Shown one piece after another: positions 53,685 through 62,376 of a stretch of 64,000 bases of DNA (positions within the stretch are counted from its first letter, which is position 1; every line of letters begins with the position of its first letter). A program made the translations under genes and the position numbers. The notes under the pieces were generated by a model. It was not told where the DNA came from. It saw only the letters and a list, made by a program, of their open reading frames with translations, and made no database searches. Origin of the DNA: Bacteroidota bacterium (lineage in GTDB: Bacteria > Bacteroidota > Bacteroidia > B-17B0 > Aurantibacillaceae); contig JAJNBG010000011.1 in the NCBI GenBank assembly GCA_021155905.1, positions 104,355 to 168,354 on the forward strand, given 5' to 3'.

Positions 53685-55130
53685 TTACTTCAGTTTGATA
53701 CACACATTCTTTGGCTCCGTAAAAAAGTCCAATGCTTCAAAACCACCTTCTCTTCCAACACCGGAAGATTTAACACCACCAAATGGCGTCCTCAGATCCC
53801 TCAGTAACCAGCAGTTGATCCACACGATACCTGTATGTAAATCCATGGCCATACGGTTTGCTTTGGTAACGTCCTGGGTCCATAATACCGATGCCAGACC
53901 ATATTGTGTTGAGTTAGCATATTTCAAAACTTCTTCTTCTGTATCAAAAGGCATGATTGTTACCACAGGGCCAAAAATTTCTTCCTGGTTGGTCCGGCAG
54001 TCATAACTTAATCCTTCGATGATAGTGGGTTCTAAATAATAGCCGTTTTCAAATTCACCGGACTGCTTAGATTGTTTTCCTCCACATAAAACCTTACCGC
54101 CTTCTTCTTTCGCTAATTCAATATAAGAGAGAATTTTTTCCATATGAGATTTTGAAACAACGGCGCCGATTTTTGTTTTTTCATCCAATGGTGCTCCGAC
54201 TACTAATTTTTGAGCTTTTGCAACAAAGTCGTTTTTGAATTTTTCATAAATCGGACGTTCCACAAAAATCCGTGAGCCACACAGACAAATCTGCCCCTGG
54301 TTGGCAAAGGATGACAACATAGTCGTTGATAGCATTTTTTCATAATCACAATCAGCGAAAATGATATTTGGATTTTTACCTCCAAGCTCCAAAGACAATT
54401 TCTTAAACATAGGAGCTGCGATGCTGGCAATATTAGCGCCTGTAGTTGTTCCTCCGGTAAACGAGATCAAGGGAACATCTTTATGACTAACAATAGCATT
54501 TCCTACTTTGTGCCCGAATCCATGTACGATATTTAACACACCTTTTGGGAGGCCCGCTTTTATACAAATTTCTGACAACAAATAAGCGGTCATAGGAGTA
54601 ATTTCAGAGGGTTTGGCAACTACCGTACAACCGGCTGCCAATGCCGGAGCAATTTTCCAGCTGAATAAATACAGGGGTAAATTCCATGGTGAGATACAGC
54701 CGGCCACTCCAACAGGCTGGCGTAAGGTGTAATTGATCGCAGTATCTTCCATGCTGTGCGCATTCGCTGCGTAATGTAAAATACCGGTACCATAAAAATG
54801 AAAATTGGCAGCAGCTCTGGGTATGTCAACTGATTTTGCTAAGTGCAAAGGTTTCCCGTTATCTAAACTTTCGGCTTTGGCCAATTCTTCCAATTGTTCT
54901 TCAATCAGTGAAGCAATTTTCAGTAAAAATTTTGAGCGGGTTTCTTTAGGTGTAATACTCCAGGTTTTATAAGCTTCTTTAGCAGCAGTAATTGCTTTTT
55001 CTGCATCCTGCTCGTCGCTGTCTGGAATTAAGGAGTACACCACTCCCCTGGACGGATCATAATTGTCGATAAACTGGTTTGAGATAGGATCCACTAACTC
55101 ACCATTGATATAATTTTTAAGTTTAAACAT
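53685..55130 (-). CDS. Aldehyde dehydrogenase, 2-aminomuconate-6-semialdehyde dehydrogenase-like
   Basis: A 481-residue NAD-dependent dehydrogenase. Catalytic Cys in NQGQICLCGSR, Glu in LELGGKNPN, cofactor loop SFTGGTTTGANI. The end IVWINCWLLRDLRTPFGGVKSSGVGREGG is the hallmark of the ALDH8/2-hydroxymuconic semialdehyde dehydrogenase group, which oxidises muconate semialdehydes in aromatic-ring or tryptophan (kynurenine) breakdown. A RidA resembling aminomuconate deaminase, the next enzyme, is nearby. ATG 55130 preferred to GTG 55148. Substrate is inferred by similarity. Confidence 0.88.
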   Translation of the reverse strand: MFKLKNYINGELVDPISNQFIDNYDPSRGVVYSLIPDSDEQDAEKAITAAKEAYKTWSITPKETRSKFLLKIASLIEEQLEELAKAESLDNGKPLHLAKSVDIPRAAANFHFYGTGILHYAANAHSMEDTAINYTLRQPVGVAGCISPWNLPLYLFSWKIAPALAAGCTVVAKPSEITPMTAYLLSEICIKAGLPKGVLNIVHGFGHKVGNAIVSHKDVPLISFTGGTTTGANIASIAAPMFKKLSLELGGKNPNIIFADCDYEKMLSTTMLSSFANQGQICLCGSRIFVERPIYEKFKNDFVAKAQKLVVGAPLDEKTKIGAVVSKSHMEKILSYIELAKEEGGKVLCGGKQSKQSGEFENGYYLEPTIIEGLSYDCRTNQEEIFGPVVTIMPFDTEEEVLKYANSTQYGLASVLWTQDVTKANRMAMDLHTGIVWINCWLLRDLRTPFGGVKSSGVGREGGFEALDFFTEPKNVCIKLK

Positions 55131-55263
55131 AGCCTTCAATGAGTTCACTAAATTAGTGAAATTGCATCAATTATTTTATAAATTATATAAGTCAACAATG
55201 CAGATCAAAAGTGTTTTATATGGTATTTATTGTATATTTTTATCCTGGTTAAATTCGAATCAA

Positions 55264-56130
55264 ATGAGAGTCCTGAGTTTTGTCCTTTTTATTCTTTTTG
55301 TAATTGCCCCACCGGTAATTGCACAGGATATTATCTACACCACCGGAGGTAATAAATTACAGGCAAAAGTTCTGGAGATCAACCCGACCAATATAAAATA
55401 CAAGGATCATAGCAACCTGGAAGGCCCAACCTATGTCATTATAAAAACAGACGTCGTTTTAATTAAGTATTCCAATGGAATCACGGAAGTTATCAATTCG
55501 AATCCGGCGACGCTTGGCCCTAAAACGGAAAACACCGTCGTAAATAGTTCGAAACCTTCTGAAAGTACTAATAATGCGGCTAAGCAGAAAACGGTTGAGA
55601 AGCCGCCATTCAATTTATATTATTTAAACAACAATATGTTATCTATCAATGCTCTGGCACTTGCAAATGGTGACGTGACACTGATGTATGACAGAGATTT
55701 ACTGGATAGCAAAGTATCACTTACTTTTTTAGGTGGCTATAGTTTTAATTCAAGAATGGGCGGATTAAATGGATTTATCGCTGATTCAAAAGATAACGCG
55801 AAAAAGAAATACGATTTGGGATTTGGCGTCAATTTCATGCCCAGAAATACAAAACGGGTTCAGTATTTTATTGGTTTATTGGGAAAATACATGAGTTATG
55901 ATTACCAGAATGTAATCGATACGACCAATAACCAAAAACAATATGAAAAAGCCAGCGCTTATCAAATGGCAGTGATGTTGTCGAACGGGTGGGTGTTTAG
56001 GGTATCACCCAATTTTAACTTTAAATTATTTGGCGCCATTGGTGCACCTATAAATTCAGTTGCATTAAAGCCGGAATACATTGGTGTTCCTAAAGTGTAT
56101 TTGGGATATTGTTTTGGTTACCGTTTTTAA
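55264..56130 (+). CDS. Exported hypothetical protein with N-terminal beta domain (pair member 1)
   Basis: A 288-residue exported protein, family not recognised. ATG 55264 gives a clear signal peptide (MRVLSFVLFILFVIAPPVIAQ); an in-frame run back to 55156 is rejected. The first domain (about 22-75) reads IIYTTGGNKLQAKVLEINPTN and contains IKYSNG, a short beta domain recurring in the next gene. The C-terminal half looks like an outer-membrane-type beta structure, ending in aromatic GYRF. A TATATTTT box (55233-55240) sits 23 nt before the ATG. Followed after 7 bp by a related gene. Confidence 0.72.
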   Translation: MRVLSFVLFILFVIAPPVIAQDIIYTTGGNKLQAKVLEINPTNIKYKDHSNLEGPTYVIIKTDVVLIKYSNGITEVINSNPATLGPKTENTVVNSSKPSESTNNAAKQKTVEKPPFNLYYLNNNMLSINALALANGDVTLMYDRDLLDSKVSLTFLGGYSFNSRMGGLNGFIADSKDNAKKKYDLGFGVNFMPRNTKRVQYFIGLLGKYMSYDYQNVIDTTNNQKQYEKASAYQMAVMLSNGWVFRVSPNFNFKLFGAIGAPINSVALKPEYIGVPKVYLGYCFGYRF

Positions 56131-56137
56131 AATATTC

Positions 56138-57052
56138 ATGAAGTTAACATCACATATTTGTTTTTTTGTTTTGCTTTTCGCTTCATGGAAGAGTAACGCA
56201 CAGGATAAAGTTTTTTTGAGGGATGGAAAAGTAATTTCCTGTAAAATTGTTGCTATCTCAGAAAAGACAATCAGTTACCGGGACACAACCGTCAATGCGA
56301 CACTGGTCACGCTTTCAAAGAATGAGGTGTTGTTAACCGAGTATCAGTCAGGAACTATTTATATGTTTAGTAAAGTAGAACAACCGCTCGAATTCAAAAT
56401 CGAGAGTAACTCCACAAATTTTTCTAATAGTCCTGAAGTAAATGAAACCAGGGAGCAAAGAAAAGAGAGAAGAATGAAAGAGTGGAAGGAAAAAGAAGCC
56501 TTGTTACCAAACGGTATTTTGGGCTTTTATATTCCTGAATTAGTTTTTGGGAGGTTGACTGTTTCATACGAGCGATTATTGGCTAATAAATCTATGGGCA
56601 TTAAAATTCCTTTCAGTCTGACTTATGATGGACTTGGATTTTTGGCGGAAAATTCAAGTAATACGAGTTCTTCGTCGACCAATACAAACACATCTTCCAA
56701 TAATAATAATAATAATAATTCCAATAATCCTCCTGTTAAGAGAAACGTTGGAACAGGTTTTATAACAGGGATCGATGTTAACTACTACCATGATCTGAAG
56801 CCAGAGTTAAAATATTATTTCGGGCCGAGAATACGATACGGCACTGATATGACTTTGGGTGGAATTGAGGGTTTAACTTTCCAGATTCAGAATGGAATTT
56901 TCAGGAGCAGGGGAAAAAAGATGACCAGTACACTGGGTTTTGGTGTCGGCTTTTTTAAGCTTTCTGCCAAATATGCCAACAGAGGAACTTTTGACACAAA
57001 ACAGGTTTATCCCTGGGCATCATTTACCTGGCGGTTGGGTTTCAGATTGTAA
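56138..57052 (+). CDS. Exported hypothetical protein with N-terminal beta domain and Asn/Ser linker (pair member 2)
   Basis: A 304-residue exported protein. Signal peptide from ATG 56138 (HICFFVLLFASWKSNAQ); the longer in-frame start at 56081 is rejected because it overlaps the upstream gene. The first domain (VFLRDGKVISCKIVAISEK ... LTEYQSG) parallels that of the preceding gene. A charged coil (about 105-130) and an outer-membrane-like barrel end in GFRL. Residues about 180-210 are a Ser/Thr/Asn low-complexity run encoded partly by AAT repeats (about 56699-56719). The last 46 bp overlap the convergent PLP-enzyme gene. Confidence 0.72.
   Translation: MKLTSHICFFVLLFASWKSNAQDKVFLRDGKVISCKIVAISEKTISYRDTTVNATLVTLSKNEVLLTEYQSGTIYMFSKVEQPLEFKIESNSTNFSNSPEVNETREQRKERRMKEWKEKEALLPNGILGFYIPELVFGRLTVSYERLLANKSMGIKIPFSLTYDGLGFLAENSSNTSSSSTNTNTSSNNNNNNNSNNPPVKRNVGTGFITGIDVNYYHDLKPELKYYFGPRIRYGTDMTLGGIEGLTFQIQNGIFRSRGKKMTSTLGFGVGFFKLSAKYANRGTFDTKQVYPWASFTWRLGFRL
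56699..56719 (+). repeat. AAT trinucleotide microsatellite in the Asn/Ser linker
   Basis: About seven consecutive AAT units coding for Asn, preceded by a Ser/Thr/Asn-rich stretch. The unit length keeps the frame if copy number changes. Confidence 0.8.
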
Positions 57053-57885
57053 CGTTCTTCGTAGCCTTTGTTCCCTTGTAAACCACCGGAATGAATAATT
57101 AATATTTTCTCCTCCTTGTTAAATTTATTTTGATTTATCAAATCAAAAACTGCGAAGAATAATTTGGATGTATAAACATAATCTAATGAAATTTGATATT
57201 CATTTTCAAACCATGATTTGAAATCCAGCAGCACATCGGTGTGTTTGGCATAGCCGCCAAAATGGTATTCATTTAGAATACTGGTTTGTGGCTCGGATAC
57301 CCGGGCTTCGTATTTCAAAACATTCACGGCGATTAATTGTTGGGAAGGAAGCAGTGATTTGGTAAGTCCCTTAAAAGTTGTTCCGGTTCCATAAGCACAA
57401 AAAATAGTCGCGTATCCTGACATTTCTTCCGTCAGAATTTCTTCACATCCTTTTTGGCCCAATCGGTTGTCTCCACCCTCCGGAACCACAAATGCCTCGG
57501 GATACATATACCTGAGTCTTTGCAAATAGCCTCCATCTGTTTTTTGCGAATATTCATCCCGGCTTACAAATAGCAGTTCCATCCCATTTTGTTTGGCTAA
57601 GGAAAGGGTAGGGTTGTTTGCAGATGTTTCTTCTCCACGGATGATGCCGATGCTTTTTAGGTCTTCTAATTTGCAAGCTACAGCAGTAGCAGCAATATGA
57701 TTGGAGAAAGCACCTCCAAACGTAATGATCGTGTCTTTATTTTCTTTTTTTGCCTGTTCAAGGTTATACCTGAGTTTAAACCATTTATTCCCTGAAATTT
57801 CAGGATGAATCAAATCAAGCCTTAATACACCAATCCGGTATCCTTTATAAGTAATAGAATGAATGATGGGTGAATAGGAGATCAT
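57007..57885 (-). CDS. ACC deaminase / D-cysteine desulfhydrase-like PLP enzyme
   Basis: A 292-residue fold-type II PLP enzyme. The conserved N-terminus LRLDLIHPEISGNKWFKLRYNL carries the PLP Lys of the GNK motif, and TFGGAFSNHIAATA is the phosphate/substrate-binding region of 1-aminocyclopropane-1-carboxylate deaminase and D-cysteine desulfhydrase. The product would be ammonia plus an oxoacid. The exact substrate cannot be fixed. ATG 57885 is preferred over 57939 because a -7 box (TAAATTTG, minus strand) lies between them. Its last 46 bp overlap the convergent secreted-protein gene. Confidence 0.82.
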   Translation of the reverse strand: MISYSPIIHSITYKGYRIGVLRLDLIHPEISGNKWFKLRYNLEQAKKENKDTIITFGGAFSNHIAATAVACKLEDLKSIGIIRGEETSANNPTLSLAKQNGMELLFVSRDEYSQKTDGGYLQRLRYMYPEAFVVPEGGDNRLGQKGCEEILTEEMSGYATIFCAYGTGTTFKGLTKSLLPSQQLIAVNVLKYEARVSEPQTSILNEYHFGGYAKHTDVLLDFKSWFENEYQISLDYVYTSKLFFAVFDLINQNKFNKEEKILIIHSGGLQGNKGYEERYNLKPNRQVNDAQG

Positions 57886-57905
57886 GAAACGAGACTTAAT
57901 ATTTC

Positions 57906-57913
57906 CAAATTTA
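57906..57913 (-). promoter_or_regulatory. -7 box (TAAATTTG, minus strand) of the PLP-enzyme gene
   Basis: Exact TAnnTTTG match on the minus strand, 20 nt before ATG 57885. It is inside the longer alternative reading frame, which argues against that start. Confidence 0.55.
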
Positions 57914-57939
57914 TAACTAAAAAATGATTTGAAATGCAA

Positions 57940-57947
57940 TATCTTTG
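57940..57947 (+). promoter_or_regulatory. -7 box (TATCTTTG) of the DUF5522 gene
   Basis: Exact TAnnTTTG match ending 6 nt before ATG 57954, back-to-back with the divergent promoter at 57906-57913. Confidence 0.6.
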
Positions 57948-57950
57948 TAA

Positions 57951-58127
<177 letters not shown>

Positions 58128-58193
58128 GGCTCTTCCCAATAATTCCGGAATCCGATTTATTTTAGGATATTTGAATTCTCTATAATTATTAAA

Positions 58194-59177
58194 TTGTTCA
58201 AAATAGGTACACTCAACAGCGATCAGATTCATTATGCCAATATCGGTTTAATGATCGTATCAGCTATTTTAGCGTTTGTACTTCCCTTTGAATTGTTTTT
58301 GTTTTCTTATGCCATTCTGGGCCCTCTGCATTACCTGACGGAAATAGGCTGGCTTCATAAAAAAAATTATTTCACAAAAGGGAAGTATGATTTTATATTT
58401 CTGTCTGTCTTATGCTTCCTGGTTTTTTATTTTTCTTTTATCCAACCGGCAAAAAGCGATTCTCAAATACCGAGCATTATATTATATGGCGTGCTTTTAT
58501 CTTTGATATTCGTTTTCATTAAAGATAATTTATACAGGGTCATTCTGGCGCTTTTGGCTTTAATAGGGATTGCCATGGCAAAAACAGGATTAACCTATTT
58601 CGTTTGGATTGGGATCTTTTTGCCAACGATTATTCATGTTTTTGTTTTTACCTGGGCCTTTATGCTTTACGGCGTCATTAAGAATAAATCATTTGCAGGC
58701 TACTTGTCAGTGGCAGCCTTGGGGCTTATTGCCATGTCTTTTTTCTTTATTAAAGCTCCGGGATTGCAATACCAGGTATCATCTTATGTAACAAAAAGCT
58801 ATGATTTGTTTTATTTATTAAATACCTTTTTAATTGACTTTTTTGGCTTGTCAACAGCTTCCACTGATCCGACTACGATTGTTTACAATACGAACGCCGG
58901 ATTTGTCATTATGCGTTTCATTGCATTTTCGTATACCTATCACTATCTGAATTGGTTCTCAAAGACGTCCGTGATTCAATGGCACAAGGTTCCAAAAAAG
59001 ACGCTGATAATTACCCTGGCTTTATGGATATTTTCAATGGCTTTATATGTGATTGATTACAATATTGGACTAAAAGCTTTGTATTTTTTAAGTTTTCTTC
59101 ATGTTTTCCTCGAGTTTCCACTGAATGTTACTTCGTTTCAGGGAATTTTCAAAGCCGTTATTCCTGTTAAGAAGTAA
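58194..59177 (+). CDS. Polytopic membrane protein with His motifs, uncharacterised
   Basis: A 327-residue inner-membrane protein with about nine hydrophobic helices, no family recognised with confidence. Seen: GPLHYLTEIGWLHKKNYF in the first loop, FLPTIIHVFVFTWAF, then SYTYHYLNWFSKT with IQWHKV, and FLHVFLEFPLN. The spaced His residues recall, but do not match, Brp/Blh carotenoid oxygenases and membrane desaturases with di-iron sites. The start is TTG 58194; no ATG lies before the first helix. The MCE protein gene follows after 73 bp on the same strand. Confidence 0.68.
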   Translation: MFKIGTLNSDQIHYANIGLMIVSAILAFVLPFELFLFSYAILGPLHYLTEIGWLHKKNYFTKGKYDFIFLSVLCFLVFYFSFIQPAKSDSQIPSIILYGVLLSLIFVFIKDNLYRVILALLALIGIAMAKTGLTYFVWIGIFLPTIIHVFVFTWAFMLYGVIKNKSFAGYLSVAALGLIAMSFFFIKAPGLQYQVSSYVTKSYDLFYLLNTFLIDFFGLSTASTDPTTIVYNTNAGFVIMRFIAFSYTYHYLNWFSKTSVIQWHKVPKKTLIITLALWIFSMALYVIDYNIGLKALYFLSFLHVFLEFPLNVTSFQGIFKAVIPVKK

Positions 59178-59250
59178 GGTTCAAAGTCTGTTTTTTCAGG
59201 CTATTTCAATTAAATAAAAATCTGTATATTAGGGCTTCAAAATTTTAGTT

Positions 59251-60231
59251 GTGAAGATTTCTAAAGAGTTTAAAATTGGCATCATAGTTACAGCAGCCAT
59301 CGGGTTATTTATCTGGGGATTTAATTTTCTGAAAGGAAGCAATTTGTTTTCTGAGAAATATGAATTGTATGCGGTGTATCCTAAAATTGATGGATTGATT
59401 GAAGCAAACCCGCTTCTCATAAATGGTTTTAAGGTAGGCCAGATCAGTAAGATCTCTTTGGTACCCGGGAAAAATGGATATGGCGTTTTAGTTAAGTTTT
59501 TATTGACGGAGGATGTTAAAATCCCGAAGCATTCGGTTGCCAGAGCTGTCAGTTCAGATCTTTTGGGTTCAAGGGCAGTGGAAATTATTTACAGTAATGA
59601 AACGGAGTTTGTTGAGTCGGGTGACACATTAATCGCTGAAACGGAAGAAGGATTGAAAACAGCAGTGAGTAAACAGTTAGCACCGCTTCAGGCAAAAATT
59701 GAAGGTTTATTGTCTTCTGTGGATTCTGTAATGACAGTGGTTCAGGTTGTGCTAAACGATAAAACCCGTGAGAATTTAAGCAAGTCTTTTGAAAGCATTA
59801 AGCTGGCTATCCAAAGTCTGGAACAAACTGCCTATAAACTGGATGACCTTGTTGCGTCTGAAAAAGCGAAGATTTCAGGTATATTAACCAAGTTAAATAC
59901 TTTAGCAGGAATGCTTGAAAAAAACACCGGAAAAATTGATAACATCATTGGTAATTTCAGCAGCCTGTCCGACAGTCTTGCTAAATCCAATTTAAAAAGT
60001 GCCATTGATGAAGCAGATAAAACATTGTCCGAGTTTAATAAACTGGTGGCGCAGATCAACTCAGGTCAGGGTACTTTGGGCAAGCTCGTGAAAAATGATT
60101 CATTGTATAATAACCTGAATAAAGCAAGTGAAGATCTGGATAAATTAATGAAGGACCTTCGTATCAATCCTGAGCGCTATATTCATTTGTCTGTATTTGG
60201 CAGAAAAGATAAAAATAAACCTAAATTGTAA
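59251..60231 (+). CDS. MlaD/MCE-domain lipid transport protein
   Basis: A 326-residue inner-membrane anchored protein. One N-terminal helix (IGIIVTAAIGLFIWGFNFL) is followed by an MCE domain (about 38-115; AVYPKIDGLIEANPLLINGFKVGQISKI) and a long helical tail (about 145-300). MCE proteins carry phospholipids between inner and outer membranes. The start is GTG 59251. Here no ABC permease or ATPase gene is adjacent, so partners must be elsewhere. The HdrC-like gene starts 8 bp downstream; a common transcript is likely. Confidence 0.9.
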   Translation: MKISKEFKIGIIVTAAIGLFIWGFNFLKGSNLFSEKYELYAVYPKIDGLIEANPLLINGFKVGQISKISLVPGKNGYGVLVKFLLTEDVKIPKHSVARAVSSDLLGSRAVEIIYSNETEFVESGDTLIAETEEGLKTAVSKQLAPLQAKIEGLLSSVDSVMTVVQVVLNDKTRENLSKSFESIKLAIQSLEQTAYKLDDLVASEKAKISGILTKLNTLAGMLEKNTGKIDNIIGNFSSLSDSLAKSNLKSAIDEADKTLSEFNKLVAQINSGQGTLGKLVKNDSLYNNLNKASEDLDKLMKDLRINPERYIHLSVFGRKDKNKPKL

Positions 60232-60239
60232 TTCACTAT

Positions 60240-61565
60240 ATGATTTCATCAATCATCTTTGTTGTTCTTTTGATCGGCTCTTCCGTTTTTTTTTACATCA
60301 ATGCTAAAAAAATCCGCCGTAATATATTATTGGGAAAAGATATTTCTATTACGGATAATAAAGCGGAACGTCTAAAGACAATGGTTCTTGTGGCCCTTGG
60401 CCAAAAGAAAATGTTCACAAGACCTGTTCCTGCGATCCTGCATTTATTTTTATATGCAGCTTTTGTTATCACTCAGATTGAGTTAATAGAAATAATATAT
60501 GACGGGATCACAGGGCACCATCGCGCCTTCAGGCCTGCTTTGGGAGGTTTCTATACTTTTATGGTGAGCTTCATTGAGATATTATCCGTGCTGGCTTTTA
60601 TCGGTACCATTGCTTTTTTATACAGACGAAATTTATTGAAAGTACCACGCTTGGTGAAAAGTGAATTGAATGGCTGGCCAAAATTGGATGCTAACATTAT
60701 TCTGATCATGGAATTTGTATTGATCTGTTTTATTTTTATGATGAATGGTGCGGATGAAGTCTTGTATTCAAGAGGACAGTCACACGCTGAGAATTTAGGA
60801 GACCGAACTTTGGGCCTGGCGATCAGCAGCCATATAGGGCCATTAATCTATGGAGGAATGCCTGATGCCGGATTGCACGTGATCGAACGAATCGGGTGGT
60901 GGGGACATATCATCATGGTATTTAGTTTTTTAAATTATTTACCGTTCTCTAAACACTTACACATTTTACTGGCTTTTCCGAATACCTATTTCTCTAATCT
61001 AAAACCGAAAGGACAGTTCAATAATCTGTTTGAGGTAACGGATGTGGTGAAGCCAAATTTCGATCCTTCTTATCAGCCCGTATTAGATCCAAACGCAGTG
61101 ATTGGTTTTGGTGTTAAGGATGTAAAAGATTTAACCTGGAAAAATTTACTGGATGCTTATTCCTGTACGGAGTGCGGTAGATGCACTGCTGCTTGTCCTC
61201 AGAACATAACCGGAAAGGCCTTGTCTCCAAGAAAGATTATGATGGATACGAGAGACCGGATGGAAGATGTTGGAAAGAACATGGATAAAAACGGTGGTAC
61301 TTTTGTGGATGATGGCAAAACCTTATTAGGCGACTATATCAAGCACGAAGAGATTTGGGCCTGCAACACCTGTAATGCTTGCGTTCAGGAGTGTCCTGTC
61401 AATATTGACCCGTTAAATATTATCATGGGCTTACGCCAGCAATTGGTGCTTGAACAAAGTTCTGCGCCAAATGAATTGAATGGTATGTTTTCAAACCTTG
61501 AGAATAATGGCGCACCATGGCAGTTTAGTCCTGCTGATCGTGCTAACTGGATAAACGAAAATTAA
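60240..61565 (+). CDS. HdrC/ETF-oxidoreductase-like membrane Fe-S protein
   Basis: A 441-residue protein. The N-terminal half contains four or five membrane helices (about 3-20, 60-85, 100-125, 155-175, 220-240) with several His that could bind haem. The C-terminal half is a dicluster ferredoxin domain: CTECGRCTAACP and CNTCNACVQECP, two 4Fe-4S sites. With the next gene it forms the HdrC/HdrB-like pair that in several bacteria passes electrons between quinone pool and soluble flavoproteins. The direction of electron flow is not known. It is 6 bp upstream of its partner. Confidence 0.88.
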   Translation: MISSIIFVVLLIGSSVFFYINAKKIRRNILLGKDISITDNKAERLKTMVLVALGQKKMFTRPVPAILHLFLYAAFVITQIELIEIIYDGITGHHRAFRPALGGFYTFMVSFIEILSVLAFIGTIAFLYRRNLLKVPRLVKSELNGWPKLDANIILIMEFVLICFIFMMNGADEVLYSRGQSHAENLGDRTLGLAISSHIGPLIYGGMPDAGLHVIERIGWWGHIIMVFSFLNYLPFSKHLHILLAFPNTYFSNLKPKGQFNNLFEVTDVVKPNFDPSYQPVLDPNAVIGFGVKDVKDLTWKNLLDAYSCTECGRCTAACPQNITGKALSPRKIMMDTRDRMEDVGKNMDKNGGTFVDDGKTLLGDYIKHEEIWACNTCNACVQECPVNIDPLNIIMGLRQQLVLEQSSAPNELNGMFSNLENNGAPWQFSPADRANWINEN

Positions 61566-61571
61566 GAGATT

Positions 61572-62366
61572 ATGAGCAACACAACGATAAAAGTGCCAAC
61601 AATGCAGGAGAAGATCGCCAACGGCGAAACACCTGATATTTTATTCTGGGTTGGCTGTTCCGGAAGTTTCGACGACCGCGCAAAGAAAATCACAAAAGCC
61701 ATTGTCCGTATTTTAAACCATGTAGGTGCAAATTTTGCGGTACTTGGTGTTGAAGAATCCTGTACCGGGGATCCGGCGAAGCGGGCAGGGAACGAGTTCC
61801 TGTTCCAGATGCAGGCCATGCAGAACATTACGGTATTAAATGGTTATGATGTAAAGAAGATCGTAACCGGTTGTCCGCATTGCTTTAATACTATTAAAAA
61901 TGAGTATCCTGAATTGGGAGGTAAATACGAGGTGATTCATCATACACAACTGGTACAGCAACTGATTGATGAGGGAAAATTAAAAGTGCAGGGTGGTGAA
62001 TTCAAAGGAAAGAAGATCGTATTTCATGACCCTTGTTACCTGGGAAGAGCGAACAATGTATATGAAGCTCCCCGTGATGTGATCTCTAAACTGGACGCGG
62101 AATTGGTTGAGATGAAACGAAGCAAAGCCAATGGTTTGTGCTGTGGTGCCGGTGGCGCGCAAATGTTTAAGGAAGCGGAGAAAGGAACGAAGGAAGTCAA
62201 TAACGAGCGTGCTGAAGAAGCATTGTCGCATAACCCGGACGTGATCGCTGTGGGCTGCCCTTTCTGTAATACTATGATGACAGATGGCGTTAAACATTTT
62301 AATAAGGAAGATAAAACCAAAGTATTGGATGTTGCTGAGTTAATTGCTTCTGCTAATGATCTTTAA
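61572..62366 (+). CDS. HdrB-like (Fe-S)-binding protein with CCG domains
   Basis: A 264-residue cytoplasmic partner. Two cysteine-rich CCG-type domains are visible: CSGSFDDR ... GVEESCTGDPAKRAGN ... TGCPHCFNTIK, and HDPCYLGRANNVY ... GLCCGAGGAQMF ... VGCPFCNTMMTDG. In HdrB such domains hold noncubane 4Fe-4S clusters and a substrate site for disulfide reduction. Substrate here is unknown. It directly follows the membrane Fe-S protein and is followed by the TPR lipoprotein after 10 bp. Confidence 0.9.
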   Translation: MSNTTIKVPTMQEKIANGETPDILFWVGCSGSFDDRAKKITKAIVRILNHVGANFAVLGVEESCTGDPAKRAGNEFLFQMQAMQNITVLNGYDVKKIVTGCPHCFNTIKNEYPELGGKYEVIHHTQLVQQLIDEGKLKVQGGEFKGKKIVFHDPCYLGRANNVYEAPRDVISKLDAELVEMKRSKANGLCCGAGGAQMFKEAEKGTKEVNNERAEEALSHNPDVIAVGCPFCNTMMTDGVKHFNKEDKTKVLDVAELIASANDL

Positions 62367-62376
62367 TTTTTTACAT

